Assembly: GCA_004369045.1 (NCBI GenBank)
Contig: ML213522.1
Location: 189,775-253,774 of the forward strand
DNA: 64,000 nucleotides
Direction of reading: 5' to 3'
Source of the DNA: Heliocybe sulcata
Taxonomy: Eukaryota; Basidiomycota; Agaricomycetes; Gloeophyllales; Gloeophyllaceae
Below are positions 57,852 to 64,000 of the stretch, piece by piece (positions within the stretch are counted from its first letter, which is position 1; the number at the start of each line of letters is the position of its first letter). The notes below the pieces were generated by a model, which had not been told where the DNA came from, did no database searches, and worked only from the letters and a program-made list of their open reading frames with translations. The position numbers and the translations under genes are program-made.

Positions 57852-60806
57852 CTATCGTCTTTTCGGCGGCGGTGATCCCTTCGCTTGCTCGCTTGCCTTC
57901 CTCTTCAGTGAGAGCGCCACTTTCATCCTGTCTCCGGCAGAGCTCGGCTTGCCCTCATAAGCTGCAGGGACAGAAGTAGACGACGCAATGCTCTTGAAGC
58001 CTGGCCTCGGTGCAGGCGAATCAGCATGTGAGGCCACACCCGAGCCAATCGCCGGTGACATTGGTACTGGGCTCGCAATGTTGGACACCGGTGCAGGTAA
58101 GGTAATAAAGCCTTGTTCTTGGTCAACGGTGTTCTTCCCCTCTTTCTCCTTCTTCTTAGCCTTGGTCTTCTCCGTCTTCCCCTTGGCAAGCTGCGGGGGA
58201 TCAAGGAAGGCTTCTGCTTGCGGCACAGCACTAGAGACCGCCATCAGCGACACGCCGGTAGAAACAGATAGGCACTCCTACCCTCTATTCCCAACCGACA
58301 GCACGAAATGCGCCTGGCCCGTCTTCTCCTGTCTCATCTGGAACGCCCTACTCATACTCAGCGGCGTATCGCCACTCGCCATCGCCTCCTGCTTCTTCTC
58401 CTCTGCGATCTTCTTCAGCCTCTTCTCCGTCTTCATCTTCCCGCTGCCCTTCCCATGGAACTTGTGGGACAATGCCTTCCAAGCCTCCTTCACGTTCATC
58501 TCCCGTCCAAACTCATCGTAATACACGATATTCACGTCAGGTTTGTAGTTCTTGTACATCTCCAGCTGCTCCCTTGCTTCTTGCTGCTCCCTCAGGCGAT
58601 TCTCATACTCTCGAGTAGCCTGATCCTTCGGCGCGCCGCGAGCCTTGAGACGCTCCAGCTCACGTTCAGCCAGGCGACGTCGCTGCTCGGCCAACCACAG
58701 GTCTCGCTGTTTCTGCACCAATTCTCGGTCCCTTGTATCTGCTTTAGGAGCAGCTAGGATGCCTTGCTGGCGAAGGAGGTTGAGCGTGGAAGCCATGCCA
58801 CCGCTGAACGTCGGCTCTGAGGACGTCCCAATATCCACTTCCGCTGTCGCTTGTTGAGCGACAGCTTTTCTATCTTCTTCCTCCTGCTCGCGTAACGCAT
58901 TTTCAATATCATGCAACATCGCTTCCTCGTCCTCCTCGTCCTCTTCCTTCACCCTCACCTCACCCGCCTCGAGCTCCTCCATGGCCTCATCACCGTCGCC
59001 CATTGCAACATCGGATTTCGCTTCCGACTTCGCCCTACCGGGCGCAGCTGGCTCAGCTACCTCCTTCTTCACATTCAGGTCCTTCTTGGTAGCATTCGGA
59101 TCGAACGTGATGGAGCGCACAAACTCGGATGTATCATCAATTGTCAGGCCGTCGCCTCCGTCCGCATCTTCGTCATCTTCGACCTTTATAACTTCTGGCC
59201 CTGCCTCCGATTCTTGGCGCGCCCGCTCTTCCGCAACTATAAATAACGAGTTATCAATTAAAGCCAATCGCGTTAAAAACGTTTGACTGACTTTTCTGCG
59301 CGATCTCCTCCGGACTCAGCTTCTTAGCCTTCTTGATCTTTGCCCTTCGTGAACGAGCCAGAGCAGACTGTAGCTCATCGTCATCGACGAAGTTTGCGTC
59401 CTCTAAGTTCAAGGTACGAGGACGGGGGACTATCGGTTTCTCGTCGATGTCCATCGCGTTTCCATTGTTTACGGGCTGCAGGTCGGGATCTTGCTCTACT
59501 CTGCGGGTCGAGCGTTTCTTCTTAGTCTGCAAGAAGGATTAGTAGGAGTGAAGAGAGACAAGACGTTCACTACCTTAGGCTTCTTGAACCCGACATCGCC
59601 TTCCTTCAAATAGTCGACAGTCTCGAGGTTTTCTATAATAGCACGTGCTCTGTGAGGAGACGCAACCTCATTGCCCTACAGGAGGACTCACTAGCATAAT
59701 CAATGGATAACAGTGTTTTGTTGACGGCAGCAGCGACTTGCTCCTCCTGTGTACGTCTACTTTCGGAGCCTGCCATCGGCGCGCCCAATCTGAAGGACTG
59801 TATGGTTGGGTACCATTATAGAAATATTAGAAACTAGGATGAGCAAATAATAGAAGTGTTCCACGCACGGTCTCCTTGGCACCCTCCAAGCCTTCGTCGT
59901 ACTTTGCCAATATTTCCCGCTTAGCTCCCGTATTACCAGGAGTGAACTCGTCATCATCGTACCCAGTATAGTCACGCCGCTTGATCTTCATCTCCTGATT
60001 CTTCTTGCGGCGGTCCTCCTCAGCCATCTCCACGTTCTGCAGCTCATCCTCTGGAACAACACATCAAATGGGGTTGTTGAAGGAGTAGAAAGTTGAGGCG
60101 GCATACCTTCGTTGTCAAGGATACGGCTGTCTTTGAGGGTGAGTATCTTCGCCTCGCCTTCATCCATGTCCTCAAAGTCATGGCTAACCTTGAGACCGGC
60201 GAGGTCCTCTACACCATAACGTCAACACCATCTATCGAACGTCAGAGAATTGGCGCACTCACTCTCGCCGTACTCTTCCTGAAACATTTTGTCCATGCTC
60301 TCCAGCTCTTCTTGCCTCTTTCTTGCGAGCTCCTTCTCTCGCTTCTTCGCGCGCTTAACCCACTTTATCGTGTCGTCTACATCTTTGTCTGCGTCACCAA
60401 GGGTGGCCCCGCCGATCGACGCATTCAATTCGCGCCGGTTTCTCACCCTATACAGTTACGAGTTTGCGTGAGTAAGCACCAAGGCATTCTGGAACGGGGT
60501 CTGCAAGCCCGCAAATATATGGAAGTAATGCGCGGAGTATGGTGGGGAAGATGTACTCACTTTGCTATGCGATCCTGGATCGCCCTGCAGAAGGTGTGCG
60601 AATGAGAGCAAATCCACAAAGAAACTATAGACTGCGTACTTCTTCTCCTTCTCCTTAGCTGCTTCCTCCCGGACTTTGGAATAGTTCGCCTCGGCCTGCT
60701 GCTCCTTGTCATTGGCGGGCGCCTTGTCGTCAGTGAGAGGCTTGAGACCGAGAGAGATACGAATCTTGTTCGTCTCCTCCAAGCTGATGCTCTCTTCCAT
60801 AGACAT
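57852..60806 (-). CDS. SNU66: SNU66/SART1, U4/U6.U5 tri-snRNP component
   Basis: Spliceosome protein of the U4/U6.U5 tri-snRNP (yeast Snu66, human SART1). The N-terminus has MSMEESISLEETNKIRIS followed by LGLKPL, the family's start. Next comes RNRRELNASIGGATLGDAD and IKWVKRAKKREKELARKRQ, then DFEDMDEGEAKILTLKDSRI, and later ENLETVDYLKEGDVGF. The C-terminal half has NIVYYDEFGREMNVKEAW and LSHKFHGKGSGKMKTEKRLKK with DTPLSMSRAFQMRQEKTGQ, the strongest SART1 block. A disordered end with LKRKASEQAKGSPPPKRR finishes the protein, joined by an extra exon after SVGNRG. About nine short introns. The start at 60806 was chosen by homology; an in-frame ATG lies 21 bases upstream at 60827. Divergent from the amylase, with about 200 bp between starts. 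Confidence 0.95.
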
Positions 60807-61008
60807 GACGGACAGACTCAGTGGCACAGGGTAGAGCGTTTAATGACTAAGTTAGTGAGCAAGTGAAGTAGGCCGCGGACCGAGCAACATCATACACATT
60901 TGTGCTTATTTGGCTTCAGTGGCTTAGAGCAGACGATACATTGCTTGTGACTTGGCACTTACAGCTTACAGCGTTACACCGTGCTTATAGTCTGTACGGT
61001 CTGTACTT

Positions 61009-63574
61009 ATGGAGTTCTTCACACACTTCAAGCGATGGGTATGGGACAGGTACGCATGGCCAGAGCCAGCGCTTCCCCAGATGAACTTGGGTCCTGGCTC
61101 AGACCCGGAGGCAGACAATCCTCTAATGGTTCGCAGATAATGTGGCAAGAACCTTGGAGATCACTAATCCTACTTTTGATATTAAGCTCCAATTTTTCAC
61201 CTGGGACAGTGAGCATCCTGAGATGAGCTGGTGGCAGCACTTCCAAGACGAAGTCCCGCAGTTGCACGACCTTGGTGTAACCCAGGTCTGGCTACCGCCT
61301 CCAAATAAGGCCATGCATGGCAAGGTGAGTATCCTCTACTATGGAATCGAAGTCTCGTGCTGACACAATTCAGCATGGCAGAGGATATGACGCTTATGAT
61401 CTGGTATGCCGTCGAATATATTCACGTGACAAACCTTATCCTGACCAGGACCTTCAGTGGGATCTTGGTGAATTTGATCAGAAGGGCTCCACCTCGACTC
61501 GATGGGGGACCAAAGACCAGCTATTGGAAGGAATCAACACTGCTCGGAGGCATGGAATAGACGTCCTTATAGACGCTGTCCTGAACGTAAGCGAGCACTT
61601 CAGTATCTTAGAACTTACCCGACTGAAGATCTGATGTAGCATAAAATGGGTGGTGACAGACGCGAAAGATTCAAGGGTGTACCTGTAAGCTCAAATAATC
61701 GACTAAAGGACATCGGACCTCCTCGAGAGATCGAGGTAGGTCTTTTCGTAACGTAGGAGTGCGTCTTCCTGACAACTGTAGGCTTGGACGGCCTTCGACT
61801 TCCCAGGACGAGGTAATAAAGTAATGCCTCTCACCCATGTTTGTGGCTGCTCGCTTATGACTAAACGTGTAGTACAGTAGCATGAAATGGACGCACGAGC
61901 ACTTCACAGGTCGGTCTTGTGAGCTTCGACCCGTGCAGCTCTTCTGACCCTCAACACCCATGTCCAGGCATCGACTGGGACGACATCACCCGCAGCTCTT
62001 CTGTCTTCCGGATACCTACGGCCGGAAGAAAAGGATGGTCCCGCCTCGTCGATAATGAGTTAGGGAACTACGACTATCTTATGGGCGCTGATGTACGTCC
62101 GTCCTGCTCCCTGCATATCACAGATCGTGACCGCTCTATATTATTCTAGATAGATCATAATCACCTAGACGTACAGAAAGACTTGTTTGAGTGGGGGTCT
62201 TGGGTGCTCGATGTCAGTAGCCGTTTTTCTCGTGATTCATTAGGCTGCGCGCGCTAACGGTCTCAGACGACAGGTGCCACCGGATTCCGCCTGGATGCTA
62301 TCAAGCACATTGACCGGGCCTTTCTTCTTCAATTTGTGAGCACCAGGCACATACTGCGGCCTCATCCACTCTCATTAAACCCTCGAGGTAGCTTCTCAAG
62401 ATGAAGCAACGACCTGAACGAAAGAAGATGTTTGCGGTTGCAGAATATTGGTCCGGCAAGTGCGTTTGTCGTCTTCGGCTATGTTTTTGCCCCTTTGATC
62501 TGTTGTTGCCATACAGCGTTAACCTTCTTCTTCCTTACATTCGAGCCTTTCAAGGACAAGTAAGTCTCCGCACTTTCCTTCTCCCAAGTTGCTTCACCGT
62601 TTACTGCAACTCAATATATCTGACTGTACGTATCTGTAATCTACAGTTGGCTTTCTTCGACGTGCCCTTGCATTATAACTTCCACCGTGCCTCCCGCCTC
62701 GGGCCAAACTACGATTTGCGTATGATATTTGGGAGGACGGTGGTCCAGCACCGTCCGGGGGACGCAGTGACATTTGTGGATAATCACGAGTGCGCTTTCT
62801 TGCAATTATTCCAGTTCCTTCCTTCCGCTAATACTTGACTCAACCTGTCTGATTTGATAGTACGGTATGATCTATGTTATATATGCGTTCTTGACATAAA
62901 TGGACTGACATACTTGCTACAGGAAATCGGCCAGTCTCTTGAGAGCTGGGTACACGACTCGTTCAAGCTGCAAGCCTACGCGCTCATCCTCCTTCGGCCT
63001 GCCGGTCATCCGTCTGTATCCTCTCGCTTCTCTCCTCGTTTCGCTGTCCCCTCATTCACTCTTCTCATAAATTCTTCCTCTAGCTGCGTTTTTTATCACG
63101 ACCTCTATTCTGCCTCCTCATCCCACATCGCCTCGAAACTCCGCCTCCTGATGCGAGCCCGCAAGACTCACGCGTATGGCGCCTGCGCTGACTACTCCGC
63201 GTCGGGCAATTGTGTTGGGTGGGTAAGGGTAGGCGATAGGAGGCGTGCAGGCTGCGCAGTCGTGGTATCTAACGCCAAGTAAGTCACTCGATAGACAACG
63301 TTATGTGGGTATCTAATGTGTATAGGTTGCCCAGGAAACAACCGGGCGTGAGGATGAACGTCGGCGTGGTATGTATCTCGTTCAGGCTCAATGTTGTTCC
63401 TCTCATACTCAGCGCGGCCTACGTGATGAACCTTAGCACAACGCTGGCCTCACCTTCAAATCCTACTTCCATGGCAGCCATGGGGACTCCCGTCTGATTC
63501 CTATCGACGCAGACGGCTTCGGTGTATTCCCTTGCCCGAACGACGTTATGGTGTGGGTGCGAAACAGCGAGTAG
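61009..63574 (+). CDS. Intracellular-type GH13 alpha-amylase
   Basis: Family GH13 (subfamily 5-like) alpha-amylase, which cuts alpha-1,4 links in starch and glycogen. No signal peptide is visible; the start MEFFTHFKRWVWDRYAWPEP leads to NPLM|LQFFTWD. The conserved regions are all present: DAVLN|HKMGGD (region I), GFRLDAIKHI (region II, nucleophile Asp), AVAEYWSG (region III, acid Glu) and FVDNHDT (region IV, built across a 4-nt exon, see findings). Also seen are RGYDAYDL|WDLGEFDQKGS, AFDFPGRG, NYDYLMGAD|IDHNHLDVQKDLF and YIRAFQGQ|LAFFDVPLHYNF. At the end are VFYHDLY, GVRMNVGV and DGFGVFPCPNDVMVWVRNSE. About 15 exons with short introns. Full length, with all catalytic residues in place. Relatives in filamentous fungi act on storage or cell-wall glucans inside the cell. 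Confidence 0.9.
62861..62864 (+). other. 4-nt micro-exon in the amylase gene
   Basis: Between introns 62790-62860 (ending TGATAG) and 62865-62932 (starting GTATGA, ending CTACAG) lies TACG. Joined, CACGA + TACG + GAAATC gives the conserved NHDTE reading of region IV; skipping it breaks the frame. Confidence 0.65.
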
Positions 63575-64000
63575 ATGATAGATGGAGGACGATGAAACTG
63601 CGCATCATACGAAACATAATATTACTATAGACAGGTTCAATAATCAGGTTCAATAATATTACGATGGAGTACACCGAGGCCGACCCAAATAGTTTCATCT
63701 GACTGCGCAAAGCGTAGAGTGGGATCTCGTGCAGCAGGGATTCGCGCTGATTAAGGATAGTGTAACACAGCATCAGGAGCATGTTAACTTGTACATATGT
63801 CAGGGCAGTGTTTTCCAGACGGCCTGCGGATACGACATGCGTTAGGTTATGGCGCACAGCAATATCGAGGCAATCACTGTTTCCTTTACCCATCAGTTGC
63901 CGAGAATCCTCTCCTTGCACGAACGAAATAACGTAAACCTCATGAGCTCATAAGAGACGTCGTATTACATACAGACATTCTCGAGCCCACCAAGGGTCTC
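63575..64000. other. 3' flank of the amylase gene, nothing recognised
   Basis: No conserved frame. A 124-codon minus-strand frame (63546-63920) overlaps the amylase end and has no domain. Confidence 0.4.

Noticed and set aside
58278-59286. Plus-strand frames antisense to SNU66
   Set aside because: No motif or splice support; the minus strand has the clear SART1 blocks.
1-64000. A CRISPR array or bacterial-type operon
   Set aside because: No regularly spaced repeats with unique spacers, and the genes have spliceosomal introns; the DNA is eukaryotic.

Overview
The window looks like nuclear DNA of a mushroom-forming basidiomycete (Agaricomycetes). The host genes have many introns of about 45-70 nt with GT..AG ends. 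Their proteins are typical fungal housekeeping families, and the mobile elements (Plavaka and Tnp2-type DNA transposons, a chromodomain Gypsy, a DUF6698 gene) are ones I associate with this class. I cannot name the species.

The window has two compartments. Bases 1 to about 37,770 are a transposon-rich block with no clear host gene. In order it holds: a Tnp2 (CACTA-type) transposase remnant; a foldback element with long inverted arms; a decayed Plavaka transposase pierced by a solo Gypsy LTR; two nearly identical Ty1/Copia elements facing away from each other head to head, each carrying the same internal solo LTR; a chromodomain-bearing Ty3/Gypsy element; a DIRS-like fragment; a gag-only LTR element in tandem; and a 10.6 kb Plavaka/CACTA-like DNA transposon (27195-37767). 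That last element has 15-bp terminal inverted repeats and a 3-bp target duplication (ATG). It carries a DUF6698 gene facing away from the transposase gene, plus a small third gene. The linkage of DUF6698 to a Plavaka element is the most interesting signal in the window.

Bases 38,073 to 63,574 are gene-dense, single-copy-looking host DNA. In order: OMA1-like mitochondrial metalloprotease, SVF1-like survival factor, a membrane-anchored unknown protein, ACL4-like ribosomal-protein chaperone, an RMND1/MRX10-type mitochondrial protein, a serine-rich single-pass membrane protein, a coiled-coil basic nuclear-like protein, a GNAT acetyltransferase, RNase H2 catalytic subunit, the tri-snRNP protein SNU66/SART1, and an intracellular-type GH13 alpha-amylase. 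Two pairs are divergent with short shared promoters (GNAT/RNase H2A and SNU66/amylase). The genes do not form one pathway. This looks like ordinary compact fungal gene order next to a transposon nest.

All calls were made by eye from translated motifs and sequence comparison within the window. Exon joins are inferred from splice sites and reading phase.
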